Below are positions 10,573-22,199 of a stretch of 64,000 nt of DNA, piece after piece (the first letter of the stretch is position 1; each line of letters opens with the position of its first letter). Source of the stretch: Eunapius fragilis (lineage: Eukaryota; Porifera; Demospongiae; Spongillida; Spongillidae); assembly GCA_963681505.1 (NCBI GenBank), contig OY811976.1:10067845-10131844 (forward strand). Reading direction: 5' to 3'. The translations under genes and the position numbers were made by a program. The notes under the pieces were generated by a model. That model had not been told where the DNA came from and made no database searches. It saw only the letters and a list, made by a program, of their open reading frames with translations.

Positions 10573-11897
10573 TACATTCAGTACACACCACCAGCACTAG
10601 CCCATCACATCCACACATTCAGTACACACCACCAGTACTAGCCCATCACATCCATACATTCAGAACACACCACCAGCACTAGCCCATCACGTCCATACAT
10701 TCAGTACACACCACCAGCACTAGCCCATCACATCCATACATTCAGTACACACCACCAGCACTAGCCCATCACGTCCATACATTCAGAACACACCACCAGC
10801 ACTAGCCCATCACGTCCATACATTCAGAACACACCACCAGCACTAGCCCATCACGTCCATACATTCAGAACACACCACCAGCACTAGCCCATCACGTCCA
10901 TACATTCAGAACACACCACCAGCACTAGCCCATCACGTCCATACATTCAGAACACACCACCAGCACTAGCCCATCACATCCACACATTCAGTACACACCA
11001 CCAGCACTAGCCCATCACATCCACACATTGAGTACATACCACCAGCACTAGCCCATCACATCCATACATTCAGTACACACCACCAGCACTAGACCATCAC
11101 ATCCATACATTCAGTACATACCACCAGCACTAGCCCATCACGTCCACACATTCAGAACACACCACCAGCACTAGCCCATCACATCCATACATTCAGTACA
11201 CACCACCAGCACTAGCCCATCACGTCTGTACATTGAGTACACACCACCAGCACTAGCCCATCACATCCATACATCCAGTACACACCACCAGCACTAGCCC
11301 ATCACGTCCATACATTCAGTACACACCACCAGCACTAGCCCATCACGTCCATACATTCAGTACATATCACCAGCACTAGCCCATCACGTCCATACATTCA
11401 GTACATACCACCAGCACTAGCCCATCACGTCCATACATCCAGTACACACCACCAGCACTAGCCCATCACATCCACACATTCAGTACACACCACCAACACT
11501 AGCCCATCACATCCATACATTCAGTACACACCACCAGCACTAGCCCATCACATCCATACATTCAGTACACACCACCAGCACTAGCCCATCGCATCCATAC
11601 ATTCAGTACACACCACCAGCACTAGCCCATCACGTCCATACATTCAGTACACACCACCAGCACTAGCCCATCACGTCCGTACATTCAGTACACACCACCA
11701 GCACTAGCCCATCACATCCATACATCCAGTACACACCACCAGCACTAGCCCATCATGTCCATACATTCAGTACACACCACCAGCACTAGCCCATCATGTC
11801 CATACATTCAGTACATATCACCAGCACTAGCCCATCACGTCCATACATTCAGTACATACCACCAGCACTAGCCCATCACATCCACACATTCAGTCAA
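10573..11897. repeat. 40-bp minisatellite, about 33 units
   Basis: Tandem array with unit CCATCACGTCCATACATTCA plus GTACACACCACCAGCACTAG. Variant sites (CGTCC/CATCC, GTAC/GAAC, CATTC/CATCC) differ between units in runs, the usual sign of local unit duplication. Confidence 0.97.
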
Positions 11898-12876
11898 CTC
11901 ACGAGCAAGTGGCCAACTGATGTGGGCCTCATCTCCTGGAAAGAACCCTTTCAAAAAAAGTTTAAACTGCTCAAATTGTTCATGCATCATGGTACCATAT
12001 CATGATCAGTCTTTTACTGCTGCACATCAACTTGTTATAGCCACCATAAGGTACTTCTATAGCAGCACAATCACATTTATCTAGTGGAAAAAAAAAAAAC
12101 CTTCTGACCACACTCATGCATAAAGCTGCACTCAGACCTATTACCTCACCTGAGAACATAGCCTTATTGATCCATCTACATGTGCTGCCATTGATGGATA
12201 TCTACATGTGCTGCCATGTAGTTCACTTATCTATCTACATGAGTTCACCATGCAGGCTACACCTCCATGTTTAGATGGGAGCATTTTTACTGGATCAAAT
12301 TTGACCAATAGAATTTTAGCACAACTGACACACATACACTCCCTGTCATTAATATTAATATTTTTAACTCCATTATATATTGGGGCGCTCATAGCACAAT
12401 TTTTATTTGAAGAATAACAGATCCTGATGGATGTTAAACGCGAGAGGTATGTGAACCTTTAATCTCCCGCAGGACGCAAGTTAATTGATTGATCGAACAA
12501 ACGCCTACATGTAGGCGAAAAGTGTTGTTTTATAAAAGCCTACGTGTAGGCGTTCTATTGCAACGTATGGTCCTCGCATTCAATGCCGTATAAAACTCTG
12601 AACTGCATTCAACCATCGGCTCTTTAGATATACACGATCGAGATGGAAAAGCGTACAAAAGTTTAGATGAAAGTGAGCATAAAAGTTGGAAATCGGAGCG
12701 TTCGCAGCACGCTGGCGTTGTTTTCTGCCGCCAGCTTGCAAGTAGACATTGTTTGGAATAAAGCGAACGCTTGCATGTGTAGGTTAACGCGTCTACGCGT
12801 AGGTATTAATCTTTAGAACAAACCAAAACCTCATTGTACATAAAGTGTACGTTGGTGGTGCTTGACAAAATTAACT
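11898..12876. other. Non-coding stretch with palindromic repeats
   Basis: No gene seen. 12505-12555 contains palindromes CGCCTACATGTAGGCG and GCCTACGTGTAGGC; related 'AGCGAACGC...CTACGC' text recurs at about 12760-12810 and 13890-13920. This looks like remnants of a small repeat family. Confidence 0.5.
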
Positions 12877-12993
12877 ATGGCATTACATTATATGGGATCA
12901 GTACCATGGGTAGCAGATATGGTGTTATCCATTTGTATGTTAACTCCGAGCAGTTGGGATGAAGTCAGTGCCGATTTAAGGCAGCTTGTGCAG
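12877..12993 (+). CDS. MALHYMGS-type first exon, copy 2 (unrecognised family)
   Basis: ATG-initiated 39-codon exon reading MALHYMGSVPWVADMVL then TPSSWDEVSADLRQLVQ, ending at a GT donor in phase 0. The middle is hydrophobic. Copies with the same boundaries lie at 29483 and 34164, and broken ones at 6235 and 14040. Repeated use of the same start and donor suggests a true exon of a duplicated gene, but I do not recognise the protein. Confidence 0.4.
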
Positions 12994-13324
12994 GTTTGTT
13001 GCCTAGATCCATATTGGCATTATCGATTTCATTGATTTGTTTGTTGGCATGGAAGCGGTTTAACTCAGGACTCCTCGAGTTGGAGAAATTAATAGAGGTA
13101 AGAAGGACCTTTTGAAGCAGGTAGTGTGGGATACACAGTATGGGATGGGAGGTGTGTGGTGGGAGGTGATGGCGGTGTGTGCGTGCGTGTTTGTTTGAAT
13201 CCTGATGAAGTCGATTTTTCCCCCTTCATCCTTTTATTTTCTTCTTAGCAGGGAGGAATTAGTGATGTGGTCTCCCATTGTGCTATGATTAGTCACTTAA
13301 CTCACTTCTCTTGGTTGCCATTAG

Positions 13325-13432
13325 ACGAAGGCTGCCAATTCCAAGGATGCAGTTACATCAGAACCATCAGCTGATATCAAGGAGGAGGATGAAGCTCCTA
13401 CTCTAAGTTCTGAAAGAAATTTAAATCGATAA
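13325..13432 (+). CDS. Candidate terminal exon, acidic (unrecognised)
   Basis: After an AG acceptor at 13323-13324, 35 codons read TKAANSKDAVTSEPSADIKE then EDEAPTLSSERNLNR and TAA. It is acidic and polar, probably disordered. It lies downstream of the MALHYMGS exon at 12877 and may be the 3' end of that gene. Confidence 0.3.
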   Translation, partial: TKAANSKDAVTSEPSADIKEEDEAPTLSSERNLNR

Positions 13433-13597
13433 AAACAACTAGAACATTTTATTTGCTGCTTACTAGTGTCATGTTGTACACTTATTAAAATTTGATTTAT
13501 CACTTCTCTATGTGATTTCACACCCACACCAATACAATGTCCTTGACTCCTCTCACTGTGTCCTTGACTCCTCCCCTTGTACCCCTTGTCCTTCAAG

Positions 13598-13755
13598 GTT
13601 CACAATCTGTTGCCCATTGAGACATACAAGCGTCAGAAAGAAAGGGTCACACTCGTCAAAAATCTCAGGAACACTGAAAACATCTTCATTCTGCCATGCA
13701 GTGACCTCTTTTTATTGCAGCAGTTGCATCATATGCAGCTGAGTCAAAGGACATG
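13598..13755 (+). CDS. Exon-like fragment with KRQKERVTLVKNL (unrecognised)
   Basis: After the acceptor TTCAAG the frame reads VHNLLPIETYKRQKERVTLV then NTENIFILPCSDLFLL and stops soon after. A related copy is at 41676-41870 with a 13-bp deletion near its start. Conservation at protein level suggests a former exon; the family is not recognised. Confidence 0.35.
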
Positions 13756-14039
13756 ATGGTGAAGCAGTTTTGGATGAGAGACATATGTCAGTTACTGGGA
13801 GTTCCCATCTAACTGCATGTAGGCTACACCTCCATGTTTAGAGAATTCTCACAACTGACACACACACACATATGTTTGTACATCGTTTGGAATAAAGCGA
13901 ACGCCTGCAGGTCGCCTACGCCAATCTATCATTAAAATTAATTTTTAGCAAACTCATATGATCTAAGAATCGTTAGAGAATGTTTGTATTTACTTGTCTT
14001 TAATGAAGTGTACGTTGGTGGTTCTTGACAAGATGAATT

Positions 14040-14442
14040 ATGGCATTACATTATATGGGATCATATGGTTTAAGGTGCACCACCCAGCATCGGGTGCACG
14101 TGAGCGTAATTGCCCAGCAATATAAATATTTAATAGGTCGATCATCAAATCAAGTTGCTTCAAAGAATTCGCGACGGCCTTTATTGGATGTTGTTGTTCC
14201 CTTTCCTTTCCATCATCCATGTTGGATGATGTGACACCCCGGGCAGGTATCTGGCACCATACGATGTCCGTGGAGTGCCAGATCACCACACCCCAAAACT
14301 TGCAAGCACACGGCCGATGGTAGAAACTAGGTACGAGGCCAAGTACAGACCAATTCGAGCGTAAGAAGGTTAATATCCATTTGTATGTTAACTCCGAGCA
14401 GTTGGGATAAAGTATCTGCCGATCTGATTGCAGCTTGTACAG
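14040..14442 (+). pseudogene. MALHYMGS-type exon, copy 3, interrupted by about 310 bp
   Basis: Starts ATGGCATTACATTATATGGG, then from about 14064 to 14373 the sequence is unrelated; the exon resumes at ATCCATTTGTATGTTAAC and ends at the usual GT donor (14443). About 26 bp of the exon are lost. The insert has a hairpin with TCTGGCAC/GTGCCAGA arms. Confidence 0.5.
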
Positions 14443-14919
14443 GTTTGTTGCCTACATAGGCCTACATATTGGCATCATCTGTTTGTTGGCATGGTGGAAG
14501 CGGCAACATCAAGGATTGAAGAAGCTGGAGGCACCATTGTCCTCAATGAGGGACCTATTGAAGCAGGTAATGTGGAATGGGATGGGAGGTGTGTGGTGGG
14601 AGGTGATGGTGGTGTGTGTGTGTTTTTTTTTTTTGGTTTGAATCCTGATGAGGTCAATTTTTTCCCCCCTTCATCCTTTTTTCCCCCTTCTTAGCAGGGA
14701 GTGCAATTCTATTGAAGGATGTTGTCTGTGTTGTAATATTAACTTTTTATTCGTGGGATGTTTTCTTTAGCTTGCATGCAATAGGTAGTTACGTTGTTAC
14801 GCATTGTTATTAGTTTGTAGTTAGGCGTTATGATTAACTACAATTTGGCCTGAGTCGCCTTAAAATTAAAATTTCGTTGCAAATAACTGAAGTACTAATG
14901 TGTACGTGTTCATAAGCAG

Positions 14920-15190
14920 GAGCCTTCACCTGAACACCAGCCTCCACCTCCACCTGAACACCAGCCTCCACCTCCACCTGAACACCAGCCTCCACCTGTA
15001 CCTGGACACCAGCCTCCACCTCCACCTGAACAGCAGCCTCCAACTCCACCTGGACACCAGCCTTCACCTCCACCTGAACACCAGCCTCCACCTGTACCTG
15101 GACACCAGCCTCCACCTCCACCTCCACCTGAACACCAGCCTTCACCTGCATGCATTGCCACTGAGCAAGGGCTGCGGAAGCTGAACTTAC
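14920..15190 (+). CDS. Pro/His-rich repeat exon (unrecognised)
   Basis: After the acceptor ATAAGCAG at 14919 the frame reads EPSPEHQPPPPPEHQ and PPPVPGHQ repeats for about 75 codons, then ACIATEQGLRKLN. The repeat alternates 18- and 24-bp units. It may be a disordered Pro-rich protein segment following the LLKQ exon at about 14500-14566; it could also be only a minisatellite. Confidence 0.3.
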
Positions 15191-15699
15191 ATGGGGGGGG
15201 GGGGGGGGGCTACATATTCATTATATGTATACACTTGCATGCTGCTCAAAGTATCTTATTCGTTCGTCGTTTGTTGCAATGAACTCTCGCGCTATCTCAA
15301 CCACATTCAGGGTTTCTGTCAGCTCTTTGTGAGCATGTATGATGTAATGAATTCTTGTAGTACAACGAGTCAACGAAGCAATTGGACAGGTAATTAAATC
15401 GATAAGTGGCATACCGGCAGCGAATCACATTACTTGAACCACACTGCTAACGCTTTTTCATATTAAGGTGCATCACAATTATGGGGGGGCTCTACCCCCT
15501 CCCAACGTCATATTTAGGGGGGCTACAGCCCCCCTTGTCCCTCCCCCGCCCCCTTCCGCCGCCCTAGACTGTGGGCACTCTGATAGATGAGGACATTTAA
15601 CTTTGAAACCATTAATCGCATAATTCTTAATGATAGCAGCATTTCTACGTGCACAGTGCCAAAGTCGTGTTTTCCGGCTACGTAAAACGTGTATATATA

Positions 15700-16135
15700 T
15701 ATATGTCTTGCATACTGCCAAGGAAACTTCTCCTTCAGATGAAGACAAGTACCAAGGAGATTATGAAAGGGCCAAATTACGTAACTCCACATTCCCTTGG
15801 GATGATAATGCAACCCCCAGATTGCTACCCCAAATATGAGGGTGACCCTGAGCATCTATGTGACTCCAGATATGGAGGTGACTATGAAAGGGACCCAGAG
15901 TACCTGGGGAACAAACTGATACATTCCCCTCAAGTGGTTGGTCCGTTACTACATCACCATCCCTACACTCACACAAACACATTCAATGAAGATGAGCCAC
16001 TCCCCCCTTCTTATCCTCACCATGGCTACAAAGCCCTGGACAGCACACTGCGTGATCCACTTCGCCACTACACACAGCTCAGCATTTGACCAAATGACAA
16101 GCTCACCATCTCCGTCTGGCTCTGAGCTCACTTGA
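15700..16135 (+). pseudogene. Receptor tail stub, copy 3 (two frame breaks)
   Basis: Starts within one 28-residue unit (LHTAKETSPSDEDKYQGDYE) and continues to the receptor 3' end. A 2-bp loss after GAAAGGG changes the frame, and an extra T in CAGCATTTGACC breaks it again before SELT. No upstream receptor exons are present. It is the duplication passenger next to OMA1 copy 3. Confidence 0.85.
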
Positions 16136-16275
16136 TTCTCACTCAGTACTCTCCATTTGCATCATTTTGTCTAAAAATATTTCCTCCTCCCCCTTGTTTG
16201 CAGAATATGTATCTATCTATGTTCTTGTACTATGTATTAAAATAAAAATGAACGACTATTTATCTACCATTATTC

Positions 16276-17592
16276 TTAGGATTTGATCTTAAAAAGTTGT
16301 CTGAAGGTTTCGGTGAAATGAACCTTCTCAGCTTTATACACTTTACATCCACTCTCTTCATAGACCAACTGTGCTTCTGGAAGCAATGATGTAAGGTGTT
16401 CATGGCGGTGAGCGTTAGTGGGATGAGTTGAATACCACTCCAACTGATCTTCCAACTCGGCATCACCAGGGGTAACCCCTGCAGAAGCATTGTCACTTGT
16501 GACACTTGTGGGAGGTTTATCAATGGTGACCCTCGTGGGGGCAACGTCACCGGTAGGCCCCCCAGGGGCACTGGTGACCCCCAGATGTTTCCACAGTTCG
16601 ATGGCTACAGTCGGGTCGTAGCAGGCCCTGGATGACATCATCAGTCCAACCAAGTCGGCCTCTGTCTCCAGCATACGGGAATATGGCAATTTGATATAGT
16701 TGGCTGCAAGCTCCTGTGAATAGAAATGGAACAGTAATGGGTCAACAAAGCCTGGAATAATGGACCAGATCAGACCAATTACAAAGAGATACAGGAAGTC
16801 AACAATAGCCGTGTTGCTAAGGGATTCTATCCCATGACCCAACACAGCATGTGCTATCTCGTGGCTCAGGATCAATGCTAGCTCGTTGTGGTTTCGGCAT
16901 TCATGCACCAGACCAGTGAAGACAAAGATCTCTCCTGAAGGCAGACACATGGCGTTTACCACATCGGGGTTGTCCAGCACATGAAGGTTCCATTTAAAAC
17001 CCTCCATTTCTGCTCCTCTGTTCATTTGAATGATCCGTGAAACCACTGAGGCAACAACCTGGTACAATTCGTGCGAGGGAGGAAGCTCCGGTCCCTGCTC
17101 TTGAATCATGTTTGCTATCACCTCATTCGATTCAATAAGAATTTCCGCCTGTTCCCGTGAGAACATCACAAAACGTTGCCTTTTGGTGATGGGCGTTTTT
17201 TGTAGGTGGGTCCCGTAATACACTATGCCTCCAATCGACGACGCCGCTATACCTCCAAAGACGGTCCATTTCCCCCTGGACCACGCACGCTTTCTCCACT
17301 CGTGAGGTTGTCGCTTCCACAGCCAGCTTGTCACTTTGGCTCCAACCGAGACGAACATCCTAGCCCACGGCGTCAGCAGGAACCAGTACGCCCCCCTTGG
17401 GGGGGTGGTGTGGAAGGCGCGCAGTGAACACGGCTGACGCAGCACATGCGGTAGGGAACACGGCTGACGCGGTAGGGTCTTAGGAACCGCGACAATAGAG
17501 TTCTCGCAGAGCGACACCGCCCTCCTAATGAGCGCCACCCTTCTAAACGGTGGTAACACATGTGGGCGTAGGTTGTTGCCCTTGCTTTCCAT
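16276..17592 (-). CDS. OMA1: OMA1-type mitochondrial metallopeptidase, copy 3 (more diverged)
   Basis: Intact 438-residue frame, ATG at 17592. HEIAH, the ETEAD region and STHP are preserved. It differs from copies 1-2 at the extreme N-terminus (MESKGNNLRPHVLPPFRR), which reflects small compensating indels, and just after the second hydrophobic segment (FVDPLLFHFYSQELAANYIK instead of FFGPFLLHSTSEVAAVTYIK). This patch of change lies in the membrane-proximal loop, while the rest is nearly the same, so it may reflect gene conversion elsewhere or relaxed constraint here. Confidence 0.93.
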   Translation of the reverse strand: MESKGNNLRPHVLPPFRRVALIRRAVSLCENSIVAVPKTLPRQPCSLPHVLRQPCSLRAFHTTPPRGAYWFLLTPWARMFVSVGAKVTSWLWKRQPHEWRKRAWSRGKWTVFGGIAASSIGGIVYYGTHLQKTPITKRQRFVMFSREQAEILIESNEVIANMIQEQGPELPPSHELYQVVASVVSRIIQMNRGAEMEGFKWNLHVLDNPDVVNAMCLPSGEIFVFTGLVHECRNHNELALILSHEIAHAVLGHGIESLSNTAIVDFLYLFVIGLIWSIIPGFVDPLLFHFYSQELAANYIKLPYSRMLETEADLVGLMMSSRACYDPTVAIELWKHLGVTSAPGGPTGDVAPTRVTIDKPPTSVTSDNASAGVTPGDAELEDQLEWYSTHPTNAHRHEHLTSLLPEAQLVYEESGCKVYKAEKVHFTETFRQLFKIKS

Positions 17593-17820
17593 ACGTGCAG
17601 CATGTTTACCGTATGAAGGAGGTTGATAGGAGGCAGTTTTTGCCCAGGCGAAGTGTGTTCATGGAGCTTGCGCGGCAGGGCTGTCAATATTAGTAATACG
17701 AATGACGTAGAACTTCCATCTGTGAATATTTACTATTCTCCCCACCCTGAAGAAGGTATTCGCTCACACAGCTTCGATGTCTCTCATTGTGCATAACTGA
17801 GGGACACAGAGATAACAAAA

Positions 17821-18828
17821 CAGAGGCGGATCCAGAGCGGGGGGGGGGGGGGGGGGGGGGGGCGGCAGGGGGGTTGGGGGCCCCCCTTTCAAACCCGTAA
17901 TGAATAATTATCATTAGTAACAATTAAGAATTATTGCGAAGTAAAGATGGCTGAAATTCGTAATAGAACTGCAGCTCTGCGAGCAAACAAACGGCAAGGC
18001 AGTATCATGACGTTATGTAGTGTTATCAGGGGCGGATCCAGGATTTTGGGAAAGGGGGGGTCCGATAAAAATATTCACAACTGGGGGAGGTCCCGTGACA
18101 GCAAGGGGGCTGGGGGAGCGCTGATAGGCCCATCAGTGGGGTCTGGGGCGAAGCCCAGCCGCTTTTTTGCTTTTGCGTTGATTTAGCATGAAATTCACAG
18201 TGATATCCTAGTCTCGTACCCAGACCCACCCTTACGTAAGCATTACGTAAGTAGAGTTATACATTATGCGATAATGCTTACGTAAGGGTGGGTCTGGGTA
18301 CGAGACTAGTGATACACATATACATCACGCGATATCCGGATTAGTAGAGCCTGCATGCATGGATGGCGACGAGAAAACTCTTCATTCTTAACAATGCTAT
18401 GGTTCCTACTGCTCAGCAATTAAATTCGTGACGGAAAGCTTTTGTGCATTTGTGATGACCGAAGCGTGCACGTGACCATGCACCAGCTATACATGTCGGT
18501 CTATAAACGTCAACGACTCATGTCTAGTATTAGTTTGTTTAGCTTTATAGCTACCTGTTAGGAAAAGAATCTGAGATCCATCCCACTCACGTCTTTTGAT
18601 CGCTTAATTACCTCAATTGCTGCTCACATGCACCGATCGCGCGATTAAATACTACATGCACACATGCCGTTATGTAGGAGGATTTAATTAATTAGATCGA
18701 TATAGAACCTAGAACGATTTGCAAGCTTGCAAATCCAAGGATGGTAACATGCAGAACGCTGCATAGATTACAGTATGCATTACGTCATTCTTCATATAGG
18801 AAAGGGGGGGGGGTCCGGACCCCCTGGA

Positions 18829-18859
<31 letters not shown>

Positions 18860-19204
18860 TCCGCCCCTGGTTATGCGCATGATATTATTAAATAAAAAAG
18901 CGTTGGCGGCTGGGGCTCCGCCCCAGACCCCGTCCCCCACTTAATGAATATTAATTAGCACCCCCCCCCCCTTTTCTGAAATCCTGGATCCGCCCCTGCA
19001 ACCTTAGTATCGTTTCCAGACCCAACTGTATCCTGCAGAGATTAGAACTTAGAAGCCCATATTCTGTGAGCGGTACAGGGGCGGATACAGGATTTTCCAA
19101 AAGGGGGGGGGGGGGGGGGGGGGGGGTGCTGTCCGCTTTAGGCCCGACACGAAAAGCGGGGGGGGGGGCTGCTTAGCAGAAAGGGGGCGGTACCTTATAT
19201 GGAA

Positions 19205-19239
<35 letters not shown>

Positions 19240-19345
19240 GCAACCCCCAAATCCCCCCCCGGATCTAGTCTGGGGACAGCTATGATAGTACAGCCATCAG
19301 TCGGGTCCCCAGACTACACTGGATCCGCCTCTGCACCCTTCTCTT
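17821..19345. mobile_element. Nest of GGGGCGGATCCAGG-type elements
   Basis: The end motif occurs at about 17823, 18030 and 19078 in forward sense and at about 18857, 18983 and 19319 in reverse, with long G or C runs just inside (17839-17861, 18048-18058, 18808-18855, 19104-19126, 19206-19237). No transposase frame is visible, so these are non-autonomous copies nested in each other. Confidence 0.6.
18209..18308. mobile_element. Palindromic MITE, TAGTCTCGTACCCAGAC ends
   Basis: A 100-bp near-perfect inverted repeat: TAGTCTCGTACCCAGACCCA at the left, its complement at the right, with inner arms CCTTACGTAAGCATTA. It shares its outer ends, but not its interior, with the element at 19699. Confidence 0.8.
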
Positions 19346-20600
19346 GAGTGAGAATCATTGATCTCTGGGAAGACTCAGACAACTGTGTTAATACGTTGGC
19401 TGCTATGTCTTTGGCTGTTGTTTCGATTTGTTTTTTTGTGCCGCAACTACACTGGTAGTTGCGTGCCCAGACCCAAATGTTCGTAACGACATGACATCTG
19501 ATGGTCTGGATACGAGACTCGGCATTTTATTGTAGCACCAAGACGACACCATGAAAATCAACAAAAAGTACTCAACTGCCTCAAACAAAATGTTGCAGCT
19601 AGTGGGTTCTGCACCGATATTTGCATAGTGTACGATAAAATGTCCCTTTGGATGAAGGTACAATTGTTTCTACATTAGCAGCTCTTGTGGTTGAGGTATA
19701 GTCTCGTACCCAGACCACACTAGCAGCTGCGGATGGATTACATCACCGCTACGCTAGCGTAGCGGTGATGTAATCCATCCGCAGCTGCTAGTGTGGTCTG
19801 GGTACGAGACTAGTTGAGGTACGCTACGTCGTCAAAGACAGCAGGTCCTTGAAATTGTACACTTTTTCCGGATCAGGTTGTTTATTCCTATCAATATATA
19901 ACCCTTGACCTCTGAACATGCCAGCAGAGAAGCAGAAATGTCGTTCCCAGACCATGGAATTGGGCATTGCATCATCTATTCCATCTATTTGTACATAAAT
20001 AAACGTGGCATATACGGTATTATGGTAAAGAGAGCAACGACCAATCCATAGACACAAGGTTTCATTTTACCTCAGCAACGTATCGGTTCAATTCGCTTCT
20101 CCAAGGTGAGAATAACTAATATCTATCCGAATATGAGCATTGGGTTGTAGACGAATGCGTTGTTCTATCAGAATACTGTTTATAGTACCGTCATGTTTAC
20201 ATATCCCTCTCTCCATCCTCTTCTGCCTGTTTAGATTTAGAAAATCCCGGTCTTCTCTCAAACACAGCAGTGGGAAGTTACCAGAGAGCTTATAATATAC
20301 AGGTGCTCAGTATGGACTGCTTCGTGAACCTAGTGAGTTGGGGAAAGCGGAGGGGGGGGGGGGGGGGGGGGGGGCGGGGATAGCGTTGAAAAGAGTATAT
20401 AGTGGAACCACGTGCACCTGTCTGAGTGGTTTTAATTATTAACCTTCACCTATTCACCTATCCCGCCCCTACATGTACATGTAGAGCCATTGTTCCAGAC
20501 AATTACAACATTCTTTAACCTTTTGTGGTAAGTCCTGTGTGTGGGTGATCTGTACTTCCATTGTGCTCTCAGTCCTGCCCACTGTGAGAATGGAACTGAT
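19346..20600. other. Non-coding stretch with MITE and poly-G
   Basis: Apart from the palindromic element at 19699-19812 and a poly-G run near 20352-20374, no gene is seen; minus-strand frames at 19403-19663 and 19824-20057 lack family features. Confidence 0.55.
19699..19812. mobile_element. Palindromic MITE, full-length copy
   Basis: A 114-bp inverted repeat. Left arm TAGTCTCGTACCCAGACCAC then GCAGCTGCGGATGGATTACA and TCACCGCTACG; the right arm is its complement, meeting at CTAG in the centre. Half-length relatives are at 48235, 51099, 55469 and 59104. Confidence 0.88.
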
Positions 20601-20607
20601 TCTCCCT

Positions 20608-20810
20608 CTACATGTATCTCCCTCTACATGTATCTCCCCCCTACATGTATCTCCTTCTACATGTATCTCCCCCTACATGTATCTCCCCCTACATGTATCT
20701 CCCCCTACATGTATCTCCCTCTACATGTATCTCCCTCTACATGTATCTCCCCCTACATGTATCTCCCTCTACATGTATCTCCCTCTACATGTATCTCCCT
20801 CTACATGTAG
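20608..20810. repeat. 16-bp minisatellite, about 13 units
   Basis: Unit CTACATGTATCTCCCT/C. The 16-bp period cycles through all three frames, which explains three overlapping repetitive open frames here. Confidence 0.95.
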
Positions 20811-20819
20811 AGCCATTCT

Positions 20820-22100
20820 TCGAAGGTTGAATTGATTTTCCTGAATCCATTCTTGTCTTCTGAACAATATATATAACATTTTGTAGTAAGTCCTGTGTGT
20901 GGTGACTTCAGTGAGTGGTGTATTGTAATCATGTTAGTGTTCAGAGGGACCAGAGGGAAGACCATCCTGCTGTATCAGGAGAGGTCCTGTTGTTCCTTAC
21001 AAACTGGTTGAACAAGTGTAGATAACATGGGTTGGAGCCTATTTCTGCCAAGGGGGGGGGGGGGGGGGGGGGGCAGTTTAGGTTAGGTATTCTAAGGTTA
21101 GTGACATTTTCCTTTATGTATATTGTTATGTATGAGGTAATAAATATGACAAACAAAACGTGCTTTAGTACGGGCTGCTCTTAAAGAAACCAAAGCACTT
21201 AAATATTTGTGTGTAATTGTTTGTTTTGTGTATAAAAACATTACTATCATAATATAATTATGACTTACATATTTATATGCATGAATAACTAACTATACAA
21301 ATCGGGCTGCATTCAGAGAAGCTAAAGTACTTCTACATATTTGTGTGTAGTGTTGTTTGTAGTGTGTAAATTGTAATGGGATCTTTATTTTTTGCAAGGT
21401 CTTTGCACCTGAAAGATGCCATGCTAGTAATCATTAAAGAATTTAATTGATAATTGAATCACACACACTCATATAATTCATATAATTCATTGTTGCTCAC
21501 GGGAGGGAGGGGGCAGTGATGGGTGGATGTCATTTGCGAGGTCTTCCGCCGCCTGTACAAATTGTATGTACCTTAATGACATGAAAAGGCTCAAGACACC
21601 TGAAAGATATTTGATTGGTATTTATTCTTGGCCTTTGTTGCCCTAGGTACATGTAGTTTGACACAAACAACAATTTAACCAGTGGCATCATTACTATACC
21701 ACACCTTCCACTGCAGGAGGCTCCTGGTGTCCAGGAGGCTGCTGGTGTCCAGGAGGCTCCTGCTGATGATCACACATACACATTAGTACACCAGTTATTT
21801 GCAACAGAATTTAAACTACAGCATTTTGTGTTGAGCTTCTTGCTGCACCTGCTCCATATGCTATAATGTGCTGCTACGTAGGACCATTACCTCCAAGTTC
21901 TCGCTAGCTTCCAGCTTGCCTTCCTCCGCTGTGGGCTTACCACGTGGTATCTTGTCAAGATGGGAGCGTGTAATTGGCCTTCTTTGCCTTAGTTTGACTA
22001 ACACAATTGTAATGGGATCTTTATTTTTGCAAGGTCCTTGCACCTTTTTTTTTACCAGTTACTATTCTTGTCACATGTGAAATAATTAAATCCTAAGGAC
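20820..22100. other. Non-coding stretch, no gene seen
   Basis: AT-rich, with a poly-G run near 21053-21073 and a short duplicated phrase (GGGATCTTTATTTTTGCAAG) at about 21379 and 22015. Confidence 0.5.
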
Positions 22101-22106
22101 AGAAAC

Positions 22107-22181
22107 CTGTGGATGTCTCTGTGCCTCCCTTAAACCTTCAACAAGTTCCTGCAGGGCCTGTATATCCCTTTGGTGTTGGGC
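22107..22181 (-). CDS. 25-codon coiled-coil-like exon, copy 1 (unrecognised)
   Basis: Bounded by AG (after TCCATCCAC) and a GT donor, phase 0 at both ends. Reads AQHQRDIQALQELVEG then LREAQRHPQ; Leu spacing suits a short helix. A copy at 37437-37511 keeps boundaries and frame with only conservative change. Confidence 0.45.
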
Positions 22182-22199
22182 CTGTGGATGGAAGCAGGA

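Noticed and set aside
19049..19243. Poly-proline frame
   Set aside because: Translation of poly-G runs inside transposable elements.
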